In this document: positions 53,831 through 61,750 of the stretch, in pieces
How the letters are laid out: each line of letters starts with the position of its first letter
Numbering within the stretch: position 1 is the first letter of the stretch
From: Neopusillimonas maritima
GTDB taxonomy: Bacteria > Pseudomonadota > Gammaproteobacteria > Burkholderiales > Burkholderiaceae_B
Length of the DNA: 64,000 nt
Assembly: GCF_040930455.2 (NCBI RefSeq)
Contig: NZ_CP170494.1
Direction: 5' to 3' (one strand)
Notes under the pieces: model-generated
Databases searched by the model: none
What the model was told of the DNA's origin: nothing
What the model saw: the letters and a program-made list of their open reading frames with translations, nothing else
Translations under genes and position numbers: made by a program

Positions 53831-54547
53831 ATGGCAAGCAATCTGAAAACCACAGCGCGTTATGCGCAGATGAAAGAAGAAATTAGAAAGTTCATTGTTT
53901 CAGGACAGTGGAAGCCTGGTCAGCGGGTGCCGTCTGAGCATGAGCTGACGGTGCAATACAACGTTTCCAGAATGACGGCGAACCGGGTGTTACGCGAACT
54001 GACAGCAGAGGGGTTTATTGAGCGTAAGCAGGGGGTTGGCTCGTTCGTTATTGAGCTTTATCCCATCTCTTCTTTTTTGCAGATACGAGATATTAAGGAA
54101 GAGATTCTGGAACGTGGGCACCAGCATGAAGCGAAGGTTTTAACGTTGCGTTCATTTCAATGCGATGCCAGCTTAGCAGAAGCGTTGCGACTAAAGCCTG
54201 GTGCCGATGTGTTTAGTACTGAGCTGATTCATTTTGAGAATCATCGGCCGATTCAGTTGGAGCATCGTTTTGTTAACCCAGCGGTCTGTCCGAATTTTTT
54301 GAGTCTTGATCTGAGCACGGCAACGCCTTCGCATTACCTTTTTGAACATGCTCCGCTTACCGAGGCAGAGCAGATTGTTGAAGCTATTTTGGCGTCGAAG
54401 GTTGTCGCGGAGGCACTGGAAATACGCCGAGGTGCCCCCTGTTTGCTAATTAACCGACGCACTTTCAGCGGTAAAGAAGTGGCTTCTGTGGCACGGCTGT
54501 ATCATCCGGGTGACCGCTATCGTTTGATGGGTAAATTCAAGCCATAG
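53831..54547 (+). CDS. hutC: Histidine-utilisation repressor HutC (GntR/UTRA family)
   Basis: 238 residues. N-terminal GntR winged helix (about 8-75: KPGQRVPSEHELTVQYNVSR, MTANRVLRELTAEGFIERKQ, GVGSFV). UTRA effector domain (about 90-235) with HutC-type patterns HRPIQLEHRFVNPAVCPNFL, PCLLINRRTF and ARLYHPGDRYRLMG. In Pseudomonas, HutC is a repressor relieved by urocanate. Divergent from the ABC operon. Confidence 0.93.
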   Translation: MASNLKTTARYAQMKEEIRKFIVSGQWKPGQRVPSEHELTVQYNVSRMTANRVLRELTAEGFIERKQGVGSFVIELYPISSFLQIRDIKEEILERGHQHEAKVLTLRSFQCDASLAEALRLKPGADVFSTELIHFENHRPIQLEHRFVNPAVCPNFLSLDLSTATPSHYLFEHAPLTEAEQIVEAILASKVVAEALEIRRGAPCLLINRRTFSGKEVASVARLYHPGDRYRLMGKFKP

Positions 54548-54588
54548 TGGACTGACCAGTGAATTGCACGCACTTCTGGCCTATGATT

Positions 54589-54613
54589 GTGTCCACTTAA
54601 ATATCGTGGACAC
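54589..54613. repeat. 8-bp inverted repeat, possible IS or promoter remnant
   Basis: GTGTCCAC / GTGGACAC with a 9-base spacer. GTGGACAC recurs at 55050-55057. This may be the trace of an insertion-sequence end in the gap after hutC; I cannot name an element. Confidence 0.4.
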
Positions 54614-54626
54614 GATCATCTCTTAG

Positions 54627-54998
54627 GTGGTGCGGCTAACTCAATGCGGGTTCACCGGACGGATACCGAATGTCCGCTGCTGGCCGATTGCAAACGTCTC
54701 GGTTATATCATGTAACATCTGGTCTGGCACTCCCCCTGCAAATGCAAGGATATTGGGTAGTAAGCAGTCAGACGCATTTCAAGGGCATCGAATGGGTAAC
54801 ATTCAGACCCGAAGCGGAGGTTCTGAGCCAGTTAACTTGATCAATGCGCCAGTTCAGAACGTCGGTGGCTCGACTTTAGGCGGCGGTTTGGTCGGCGTGA
54901 CTGGTGAGGTAGTACAACTACCTGGGTATGAAAGTCCACGAATTGCTGTTGAAACGCGGACAATCAATGCAGCTTTTATGCCCGTCATAAATTTATAA
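54627..54998 (+). pseudogene. Phage tail-collar C-terminal cassette, left copy
   Basis: An open frame whose second half reads PANARILGSKQSDAFQGH and then GGGLVGVTGEVVQLPGYESP, ending ETRTINAAFMPVINL. DAFQGH and the ETR-x-N-x-A ending are hallmarks of the C-termini of phage tail fibre / tail-collar proteins. No N-terminal tail-fibre part is present, so it is a fragment. The part from 54736 on is repeated in inverted orientation at 55532-55792. Confidence 0.6.
54736..54997 (+). repeat. Left arm of a ~260-bp inverted repeat
   Basis: By eye it matches the reverse complement of 55532-55792 along its whole length with roughly 15 substitutions and no gaps noted; most differences are near the 3' end of the frames. 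The arms enclose about 530 bases with a zinc-ribbon gene and a third cassette. Confidence 0.88.
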
Positions 54999-55116
54999 AC
55001 GCGATGCAGGTAATACTTATTGCTCGCACAATTTCAAGTTGGGATAATTGTGGACACCGTAAACGATTAATAACGTCTCTGAGAGTCGAGTAATTACAAT
55101 CAATATGGAGAAGCAA

Positions 55117-55311
55117 ATGGGAAATGATCAGCACTGCAACGAATGTCAAAACTACAAGCAACAGGGGCATAATTTTTGTCGCATGTGTGGGAATCACCTG
55201 ACAAAAGGCTATGTCCCATACGCCCGGCTTGCTGCTGCGTACCAGGTCGGTGAGAGTTTTTGTGGTTACTGCGGCGGTCCGAAGCGCCAATGTGATTGTG
55301 TCAATGATTAA
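55117..55311 (+). CDS. Small zinc-ribbon-like protein
   Basis: 64 residues from the ATG at 55117, which has ATGGAGAAG upstream (an ATG at 55105 would add four residues). Cysteine pattern: HCNECQNY, FCRMCGNH, FCGYCGGPKRQCDC, so three CxxC knuckles plus a CxC, consistent with one or two zinc ribbons. No function known to me. It lies inside the inverted repeat of tail-collar cassettes, so it is probably of phage origin. Confidence 0.65.
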   Translation: MGNDQHCNECQNYKQQGHNFCRMCGNHLTKGYVPYARLAAAYQVGESFCGYCGGPKRQCDCVND

Positions 55312-55324
55312 TTAAGCATATAGC

Positions 55325-55544
55325 ACTGCAAATGCGGTTGTTGGGTACGTATCAAGGGCATGCCCTTCAGGAGCATTATCACGGCGTCTGGCCGATTTCA
55401 AATCAAACTGCAGCAGGAGGTCTTGGAAGCTCGCTAAATACCAGTGGTACGCAACCATCAAATACAAACAAAATAGTTTCCGGCAACTCTTCAGAAGAAA
55501 CCCGTTCTGTAAATACGGCGCTCTTGCCCACTATAAATTTATAA
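55325..55544 (+). pseudogene. Phage tail-collar C-terminal cassette, middle copy
   Basis: A related but divergent cassette: LLGTYQGHALQEHYHGVW near its start and ETRSVNTALLPTINL at its end. It begins with the same ACTGCAAATGCG that opens the two inverted arms but is 2 bases short there, which shifts the frame relative to them. Its last 12 bases overlap, tail to tail, the end of the right-hand copy. Confidence 0.6.
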
Positions 55545-55792
55545 CGGGCATGAATGCTGCATTGACTGAACGCGTTTCAACCGCAATCCTTGGGCTTTCA
55601 TACCCAGGCAGTTGTACTACCTCACCAGTCACGCCGACCAAACCGCTGCCTAAAGTCGAGCCACCGACGTTCTGAACTGGCGCATTGATCAAGTTAACTG
55701 GATCAGAACCTCCGCCTCGGGTCTGAATGTTACCCATTCGATGCCCTTGAAATGCGTCTGACTGCTTACTACCCAATATCCTCGCATTTGCA
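55531..55792 (-). pseudogene. Phage tail-collar C-terminal cassette, right copy (inverted)
   Basis: Minus-strand frame STANARILGSKQSDAFQGH ... ETRSVNAAFMPVINL, nearly identical to the left copy; the frame is closed by a TAG shortly upstream, so it is a fragment. It shares the palindrome ATAAATTTAT with the convergent middle copy, so the same bases encode the INL end of both. Confidence 0.6.
55532..55792 (-). repeat. Right arm of the ~260-bp inverted repeat
   Basis: Reverse-complement partner of 54736-54997. See the left arm. Confidence 0.88.
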
Positions 55793-55852
55793 GTGGAAGA
55801 TACTCTGCAATTTGATACCTAATCACGTGTATGGTCCAGACTACTGTCGTTC

Positions 55853-56047
55853 TTACTTGAATCGATCTTTATTGTCCTGCAACCGAAGCCCAACACTCTT
55901 TGGCTGTTCAACATCGACAGTAAGTCGCTCCTTATTTAGTTCTGGAGCTACAAGGAAATACGTTCGATCGATACCATATGCGATAGAGAAATGGCCAATC
56001 ATAGTCAAAAAGAGTAAAAATGCGATCCCGTTAAAGAGCGCGACCAA
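55853..56047 (-). CDS. Hypothetical small membrane protein or fragment
   Basis: A 64-codon frame from a TTG at 56047 (an ATG 16 codons in gives 49 residues). The first 30 residues are hydrophobic (VALFNGIAFLLFLTMIGHF) and the rest is charged. No family recognised and no strong ribosome site, so it may be a chance frame at the island's edge. Nothing else was seen in 55793-56096. Confidence 0.25.
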   Translation of the reverse strand: MVALFNGIAFLLFLTMIGHFSIAYGIDRTYFLVAPELNKERLTVDVEQPKSVGLRLQDNKDRFK

Positions 56048-56096
56048 CTAGGTAAGCGGCACGGCACTTGAGTAATTAGTGGACTTTTACAAGCGT

Positions 56097-57149
56097 TCAC
56101 TGCTTTAACGACAAACCATGCCCAGGACACGGCCTGGCACGGAGCGTACCGTCGTTTTCACGGTCGGGCCACCCCTCGAATGCGTCTTCAACAATGGGGA
56201 ACTCCTCCAGTAAAAGCACGCCATTGAAAGTTCCCGCCAAATGAACGAACAATCCTGGCAAGAAATGGGGCGCAACCGTTACGCCTTTGAGCGCGGCCAT
56301 GTGCGCCACTTCCAGACACGGCGTTAAACCGCCTGCCATCGCAAGGTCGGGCTGAATCACCCCCGCAATCTCATCCTCCAGCGCCACCACAAAACGATCA
56401 AAACCCTGATAGTGCTCACCAGCAGCAATTTTCACTGCATTTTTTTGCCGGGCAAGTCGCCGATAACCCAAGACATCATCCGACGGCAGTGGCTCCTCGA
56501 TGAAATCCAGGGTGTATTCAATTGCCTGGGCCAGCAATCGGGAAGCGGATTCAAGATTTCCTTTTTCATTGGCGTCGGCCATTAACCGGGCATCAGGCCC
56601 AATAGCGTCACGCACTGCGCGCAAAACCTGCTCATCACCGTCATCGGCATTAACGCGCGGCTTAACGCCGACATACCCCGACTCAACGTACTTCGCTGCA
56701 AGTTCTGCGCTTTGTTCGGGCGTAGCCTTGGGGCTGAAGCCACCGCTGGCATAAAGCGGCACTGAGCCAATGTCTCCCCCCAGGGTTCGCACCAGCGGCT
56801 CGTTATTGCGTCGCGCCGTCAAATCCCACAACGCCACATCCAATGCGGCAAGCGCCAGCATGTTCGGCCCATCGCCTGTTCGATTGAAGCTCTTCCTGAT
56901 CTGCGCCCAATGAACGGCAGGCGCTTGCAATGGCTTGCCGTCGAGAAACCGGGCGGCTTGTGCTTGTGCAAGCTGTGCAATGATCGCGCCACCCCCGCCA
57001 ATCACGTAGGAAAACCCCAAGCCCTGCGCACCATCCGTATCGCGTAAAGTGGCAACAATGATGTCCACTCCGGTTACACCGGAGCCACCAATAGGCTTGT
57101 CGAATTTCTTTTCAATCAGTTGAATTTGTGTTGATTTGATCTGCGTCAT
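56097..57149 (-). CDS. Enolase-superfamily enzyme (mandelate racemase / muconate lactonizing family)
   Basis: 350 residues. N-terminal capping domain (1-125), barrel domain with metal ligands MADANEKGN (Asp), DFIEEPLPSDD (Glu) and IAAGEHYQGF (Glu), a VGVKPRV Lys region, and late IQPDLAMAGGLTPCLEVA with VAPHFLPGLF (Asp and His). The pattern resembles acid-sugar dehydratases or racemases of the MR subgroup. The substrate cannot be deduced; no sugar-pathway genes are adjacent. Confidence 0.85.
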   Translation of the reverse strand: MTQIKSTQIQLIEKKFDKPIGGSGVTGVDIIVATLRDTDGAQGLGFSYVIGGGGAIIAQLAQAQAARFLDGKPLQAPAVHWAQIRKSFNRTGDGPNMLALAALDVALWDLTARRNNEPLVRTLGGDIGSVPLYASGGFSPKATPEQSAELAAKYVESGYVGVKPRVNADDGDEQVLRAVRDAIGPDARLMADANEKGNLESASRLLAQAIEYTLDFIEEPLPSDDVLGYRRLARQKNAVKIAAGEHYQGFDRFVVALEDEIAGVIQPDLAMAGGLTPCLEVAHMAALKGVTVAPHFLPGLFVHLAGTFNGVLLLEEFPIVEDAFEGWPDRENDGTLRARPCPGHGLSLKQ

Positions 57150-57272
57150 TGTGAAATAGCCGAAATCGCTTGGTTTAAAGAATCATGTCGCCATGTCCAG
57201 GAGATCACCAGAATATAATCGAGTACCTCTGCTCTTGCCATACTATCAATTGCGCAGATAAATATTCCTTCT

Positions 57273-57701
57273 ATGAAAAAAAGCCGTCTCGTTTCACCTT
57301 CGAATCTGTGCCCTTGCGAAAGCGGAGCCGCCTACGAAGCTTGTTGCAAGCGCTGGCATCACGGTACGCAACACCTGATGGCGCCCGATGCGCCCACGCT
57401 GATGCGATCGCGATACAGCGCATTTGTGCTGAACGAACTGGGTTACCTGCTGGACACCTGGCACCCCGATACACGTCCACCCCATTTGGAACCCAACCCG
57501 CCAGGCTTGAAATGGCTGGGCCTTGAACTGCGCAATCATGCGCAACAAGACGCCGTTCATGCCACCGTGGAATTTATTGCGCGCTCGCGCTTGAACGGAC
57601 AGGCAAACCGATTGCACGAAGTCAGCCGATTCGTACGTGAGAACAATCAATGGTTTTATGTAGACGGCTATTTCGTTCAAAAGCCCGGTAAAGAACGCTG
57701 A
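57273..57701 (+). CDS. YchJ-like SEC-C motif protein (UPF0225)
   Basis: 142 residues. N-terminal SEC-C zinc motif LCPCESGAAYEACCKRWHHG, then APDAPTLMRSRYSAFVL, typical of YchJ proteins; the rest is an NTF2-like fold. Function unknown. Just upstream of the thiC leader but probably a separate unit, since about 70 bases and the riboswitch lie between. Confidence 0.9.
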   Translation: MKKSRLVSPSNLCPCESGAAYEACCKRWHHGTQHLMAPDAPTLMRSRYSAFVLNELGYLLDTWHPDTRPPHLEPNPPGLKWLGLELRNHAQQDAVHATVEFIARSRLNGQANRLHEVSRFVRENNQWFYVDGYFVQKPGKER

Positions 57702-57769
57702 TCACTCGCGTTTTGCACACCTGATTTAACCATCTGCAGGCACACCACAGGCAATATCCTTTACACTGA

Positions 57770-57860
57770 TACTCACGCAGGGGTACTCGCCGGTTTTTTG
57801 GCGGGTTGAGAAAGTCCCTTCGTACCAGTACGGATAATGCCGATGCTGGGAGCGCACTCG
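57770..57860 (+). ncRNA. TPP riboswitch (THI element) of thiC
   Basis: Contains the conserved THI-box pieces in order: CGCAGGGGTAC, then GGGTTGAGAAAG (CTGAGA box with one change), GTCCCTTCGTACC, then CGGATAATGCCGATGCTGGG (the GGATAATGCC pyrophosphate-sensing box). A hairpin CGCCGG...TTTTTT...GGCGGG forms P3. It lies about 80 bases upstream of the thiC start, so thiamine diphosphate should shut thiC off. Confidence 0.9.
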
Positions 57861-57912
57861 CTGGCATCGTTTGGCCTCACGTCACCCGATACAGCGGGTT
57901 TCTTCCCTATCG

Positions 57913-57936
57913 GCTCCATAGTTATTTTTTTGGAGC
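57913..57936 (+). promoter_or_regulatory. Hairpin covering the thiC Shine-Dalgarno
   Basis: GCTCCA (57913-57918) pairs with TGGAGC (57931-57936) around a 12-base loop rich in T. TGGAG is the ribosome site of the TTG start at 57942, so this helix would block initiation and is a likely expression platform for the upstream riboswitch. Confidence 0.6.
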
Positions 57937-57941
57937 ACATC

Positions 57942-59855
57942 TTGAGTACCAATTCCACTTTTTCAGCAGCCCGCGCCGAAGTCGACGCCGCGGCCATCGC
58001 CCCTCTTCCCCGCTCACGAAAGGTTTATCAGCAAGGCTCGCGCCCCGATATTCGCGTGCCATTTCGCGAAATCTCGCAAGGCGATACACCCACCATGTTC
58101 GGTGGTGAAAAGAACCCGCCGCTGACCGTTTATGACACCAGCGGCCCCTACACCGACCCGTCGGTGAAAATCGACATCCGCAAGGGTCTGGCTGCCATGC
58201 GTGGCAGTTGGATCGCGGAACGCGACGACACGGAACAACTGGAGGGCGCCAGCAGCAAGTACGGCCAGGCCCGGCAAAAAGACGCCGCGCTTGACGCGTT
58301 GCGTTTCGAATTGAAGCGCCAGCCGCGCCGTGCCAAAGCAGGTAAGAACGTAACGCAAATGCATTACGCGCGCCGCGGCATTATTACGCCCGAAATGGAG
58401 TTTGTCGCGATCCGTGAAAACCTGCAGCGCGAACGCTACATCGAAATGTTGCGCGCAACGGGTCCCGACGGGGAAAAAATGGCGGCACGCTTGCTGCATC
58501 AGCATCCGGGCCAGTCATTCGGCGCCGCAATTCCGAACCTGATCACACCCGAGTTTGTACGCGACGAAATAGCCAGGGGCCGGGCGATTATTCCGGCAAA
58601 CATCAATCACCCGGAAAGCGAACCCATGGCAATCGGCCGCAATTTCCTGGTCAAGATTAATGCCAATATCGGCAATTCGGCCCTAAGCTCAAACATCAGT
58701 GACGAAGTTGAAAAAATGACCTGGGCAATTCGCTGGGGTGGCGACACCGTAATGGACTTGTCGACCGGCAAGAACATCCATGAGACCCGGGAATGGATCA
58801 TCCGAAACTCGCCGGTACCCATTGGCACCGTGCCTATTTATCAGGCACTGGAGAAAGTGGACGGCAAAGCCGAGGAACTGACTTGGGAGATATTTCGAGA
58901 CACACTCATTGAGCAGGCCGAACAAGGCGTTGATTACTTTACGATTCATGCCGGTGTCAGACTCCCCTTCATTCCCATGACGGCCAACCGTTTAACAGGC
59001 ATTGTGTCGCGCGGTGGGTCGATTATGGCGAAATGGTGTCTGGCACACCATAAAGAAAGCTTTATTTACGAACACTTCGAAGATATTTGCGACATCATGA
59101 AAGCGTATGACGTGAGCTTTTCCCTGGGCGACGGGTTAAGACCAGGATCGGGGTACGACGCCAATGACGAAGCCCAATTTGCCGAACTCCAAACGCTGGG
59201 GGAATTAACCCAAGTGGCCTGGAAACACGATGTGCAAGTGATGGTGGAAGGACCCGGCCATGTACCCATGCACCTCATCAAAGAAAACATGGACATGCAA
59301 TTGAAGCATTGTCATGAAGCGCCCTTTTACACGTTGGGGCCGCTAACAACCGATATTGCGCCAGGCTACGATCACATTACGTCGGGCATCGGCGCCGCCC
59401 TGATCGGCTGGTACGGAACGGCCATGCTTTGCTACGTTACGCCCAAAGAACACTTGGGTCTACCCAACAAAAAAGATGTAAAAGACGGCATCATCACGTA
59501 CAAAATTGCGGCACACGCGGCCGACCTGGCCAAGGGCCACCCGGGCGCCGCCATACGCGACAATGTGCTGTCCAAAGCGCGATTTGAGTTTCGTTGGGAA
59601 GACCAATTCAATTTGGGTCTTGACCCCGACACTGCCAAAGACTTTCACGACGAAACTCTGCCGAAAGACTCGATGAAAGTTGCCCACTTTTGTTCAATGT
59701 GCGGGCCGCATTTTTGCAGTATGAAAATTACGCAAGACGTACGGGAATATGCCAAACAAAATGGCTTGCAAGAAGCCGAAGCCTTGCAGCTGGGCATGCA
59801 AGAAAAAGCGATGGAATTTGTAAAGAAAGGGTCGCAAATTTACCACCAAAGGTAA
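57942..59855 (+). CDS. thiC: Phosphomethylpyrimidine synthase
   Basis: Radical-SAM-type enzyme making HMP-phosphate from aminoimidazole ribotide for thiamine synthesis. 637 residues from the TTG at 57942, chosen because TGGAG lies 6 bases upstream and the family begins here (E. coli ThiC has 631); the longer frame would start inside the riboswitch. The [4Fe-4S] motif near the C-terminus is CSMCGPHFCSM. Other marks: GDGLRPGSGYDAND, EGPGHVPMHLI, and LGPLTTDIAPGYDHI. Confidence 0.97.
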   Translation: MSTNSTFSAARAEVDAAAIAPLPRSRKVYQQGSRPDIRVPFREISQGDTPTMFGGEKNPPLTVYDTSGPYTDPSVKIDIRKGLAAMRGSWIAERDDTEQLEGASSKYGQARQKDAALDALRFELKRQPRRAKAGKNVTQMHYARRGIITPEMEFVAIRENLQRERYIEMLRATGPDGEKMAARLLHQHPGQSFGAAIPNLITPEFVRDEIARGRAIIPANINHPESEPMAIGRNFLVKINANIGNSALSSNISDEVEKMTWAIRWGGDTVMDLSTGKNIHETREWIIRNSPVPIGTVPIYQALEKVDGKAEELTWEIFRDTLIEQAEQGVDYFTIHAGVRLPFIPMTANRLTGIVSRGGSIMAKWCLAHHKESFIYEHFEDICDIMKAYDVSFSLGDGLRPGSGYDANDEAQFAELQTLGELTQVAWKHDVQVMVEGPGHVPMHLIKENMDMQLKHCHEAPFYTLGPLTTDIAPGYDHITSGIGAALIGWYGTAMLCYVTPKEHLGLPNKKDVKDGIITYKIAAHAADLAKGHPGAAIRDNVLSKARFEFRWEDQFNLGLDPDTAKDFHDETLPKDSMKVAHFCSMCGPHFCSMKITQDVREYAKQNGLQEAEALQLGMQEKAMEFVKKGSQIYHQR

Positions 59856-59885
59856 ATCGCTTGCCACGCTTCAAATGCTGAGCCC

Positions 59886-59917
59886 AGCCGGCGCAAGCCT
59901 TAAGCCTTGCGCCGGCT
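59886..59917. terminator. Hairpin after thiC
   Basis: AGCCGGCGCAAG / CTTGCGCCGGCT, 12 perfect pairs with an 8-base loop, 31 bases beyond the thiC stop and overlapping the end of the convergent exporter gene. No T-run, so factor-independent termination is uncertain. Confidence 0.5.
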
Positions 59918-60802
59918 TAACTTACGCCCACCATACTCAGCCAAGCCAATACCTGCAAAAATCAACACAAGCGCCGCTGCGTGATACAGATGAAATGTTT
60001 CACCAACCAGCGTTACGGCCAGCAATGCGCCCCAAATCGGCAACAGATTAATGAACAGACTGGCCCGGTTCCCACCAATCAACTCCACCGCTCGAATGAA
60101 GAAAACCTGACCCAAAAGAGATGGGAAAATAATAATATAGGCAACCGCCAGCCAACCTTGGGCATCAGGCAGTTGGGTAGCCCCTTGTACGGCCTCAATA
60201 AACAACAAAGGCAATGAGGCTAATGTGGCGCCCAAACACAGCACGAACATCAGGCTTGTCCAGTGAATACTGGGTTTGCTGCGCAGTGCGGCTGTATAAA
60301 CACCATAGGAAAGAATCGCAAGAAGCATCAGGGCGTCGCCAAAATTAATATTAAGCGCAAACAAATTGGCCGGCTCTCCCTGCACGGCAACAATAATTAC
60401 CCCGATGAATGACAAAATAAATCCCAGTGCCTGTTCTTTAACAATACGGCTTGAGAACAAGATGAAACTGGCTGCAAACACAAATAGCGGTGTACCGCCC
60501 TGCATGATACTGGCGTTAACCGCGGTGGTATAGATAAGTGCATAAAACAACGCAACACTAAACCCGGTAAAGCCAATCGCCCCCAGAATCAACAAATACG
60601 ACAGCCGCGGGCGAATCACCGCCCAATCGGCTGCAATTTGATCTTTCTTAAATAGATACAACGCCACCATCACGCTGGCCCAGCGAATCGTGACAATGAT
60701 CATGGGGGAGACATGACCCACCGCGAACTTGCCTGCAATTGAATTCGCCGCCCAGAAAAGCGTTGCTAATGCCAGTAGTGCGTAAGCTTTATAAATAACC
60801 AT
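59900..60802 (-). CDS. EamA/DMT family exporter
   Basis: 300 residues, ten membrane helices in two EamA repeats. N-terminal ALATLFWAANSIAGKFA; second repeat around INFGDALMLLAILSYGVYTA; end with GAALLAVTLVGETFHLYHA-like pattern and a basic tail (GGRKLSRRKA). Substrate unknown (amino acids or metabolites). Confidence 0.88.
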   Translation of the reverse strand: MVIYKAYALLALATLFWAANSIAGKFAVGHVSPMIIVTIRWASVMVALYLFKKDQIAADWAVIRPRLSYLLILGAIGFTGFSVALFYALIYTTAVNASIMQGGTPLFVFAASFILFSSRIVKEQALGFILSFIGVIIVAVQGEPANLFALNINFGDALMLLAILSYGVYTAALRSKPSIHWTSLMFVLCLGATLASLPLLFIEAVQGATQLPDAQGWLAVAYIIIFPSLLGQVFFIRAVELIGGNRASLFINLLPIWGALLAVTLVGETFHLYHAAALVLIFAGIGLAEYGGRKLSRRKA

Positions 60803-60955
60803 TCCTTTTTAACGCTTTACCCAATTTCCCTGCGAATAATAACCCGGCAGTCCTTCCATCAGTTGCCGTCGCTTCCATAGTTCAGACCATAACGAAAACC
60901 GACACAACCTTATACCAAGCCAAACAACAAGGTCGAAATCAAGTTGTATCTGCTG

Positions 60956-61750
60956 CTAATCGAGATCAATTAACTGCTCCGCCCGCGTAAAGAAGCGCTT
61001 GCGATACCAAATGGTTACCAACACTGACGTAATCGCGGTGGCTGATGTGAGCATGAACATAACGATCAGTTGATAATGTACAGCTTGTGTCGGGTCGGCT
61101 CCCGCCAAAATTTGACCCGTCATCATGCCGGGCAACGACACAATCCCCACCACCGCCAAAGCATTAATAGTAGGAATCAAAGCCGCCGTCATCGCCAAAC
61201 GAACCGCACGAGCTGACGCCTGTGCCGGGCTGGCGCCCAACGCCAGTCCAGCTTCGATCTCCTCTCGACGGCTTTCAAATTCCGAACGCACCCGCTCGGC
61301 CGCCAGCGCGGCACCATTCATGGCATTGCCGACAATCATCCCAAAAATAGGAATTAAGTAGCGCGGATCATACCAAGGGTCAATATTAACGACCACCAAA
61401 TCGAGGTAGGCCATGGTAACTGCTGAACCAATTAGAATTGCGCCCCCGCACAAAAACCGAAGCGACATGCGCGAGCCAATTTGCTCGAGCCTATTCGTGG
61501 CTGCAAACGTAGCGGCAATCACCATTACCAGCAACACACCCAACACCAAATACCATTTATTGGTGGTGAACAACCACACCAATACCTGACCAATAAGCAA
61601 TAGCTGCACGGTTGCACGCACAGCGCCGATAAACAGACTTTTTCCCAAACCCAAACGTTGCCACCACGACAAGGCCATGGCAACCATCACAAGCGGAACG
61701 GCCAGTGCCAGATTGAACCAGTCCAAGCTCAGCGCAGTTTCATTCGACAT
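60956..61750 (-). CDS. fetB: FetB-type ABC permease (UPF0014)
   Basis: 264 residues from the ATG at 61750, which overlaps the end of fetA; a longer frame would run into fetA. Seven or so membrane helices; the family motif is ERVRSEFESRREEIEAGLAL with GASPAQASARAVR, followed by SLPGMMTGQILAGADP. With FetA it forms the putative iron exporter FetAB (YbbL-YbbM) of E. coli. Confidence 0.92.
   Translation of the reverse strand: MSNETALSLDWFNLALAVPLVMVAMALSWWQRLGLGKSLFIGAVRATVQLLLIGQVLVWLFTTNKWYLVLGVLLVMVIAATFAATNRLEQIGSRMSLRFLCGGAILIGSAVTMAYLDLVVVNIDPWYDPRYLIPIFGMIVGNAMNGAALAAERVRSEFESRREEIEAGLALGASPAQASARAVRLAMTAALIPTINALAVVGIVSLPGMMTGQILAGADPTQAVHYQLIVMFMLTSATAITSVLVTIWYRKRFFTRAEQLIDLD

Noticed and set aside
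54736..55792. Diversity-generating retroelement template/variable repeat pair
   Set aside because: The two cassettes differ at mixed bases, not mainly at adenines, are in inverted orientation, and no reverse transcriptase is in the window.
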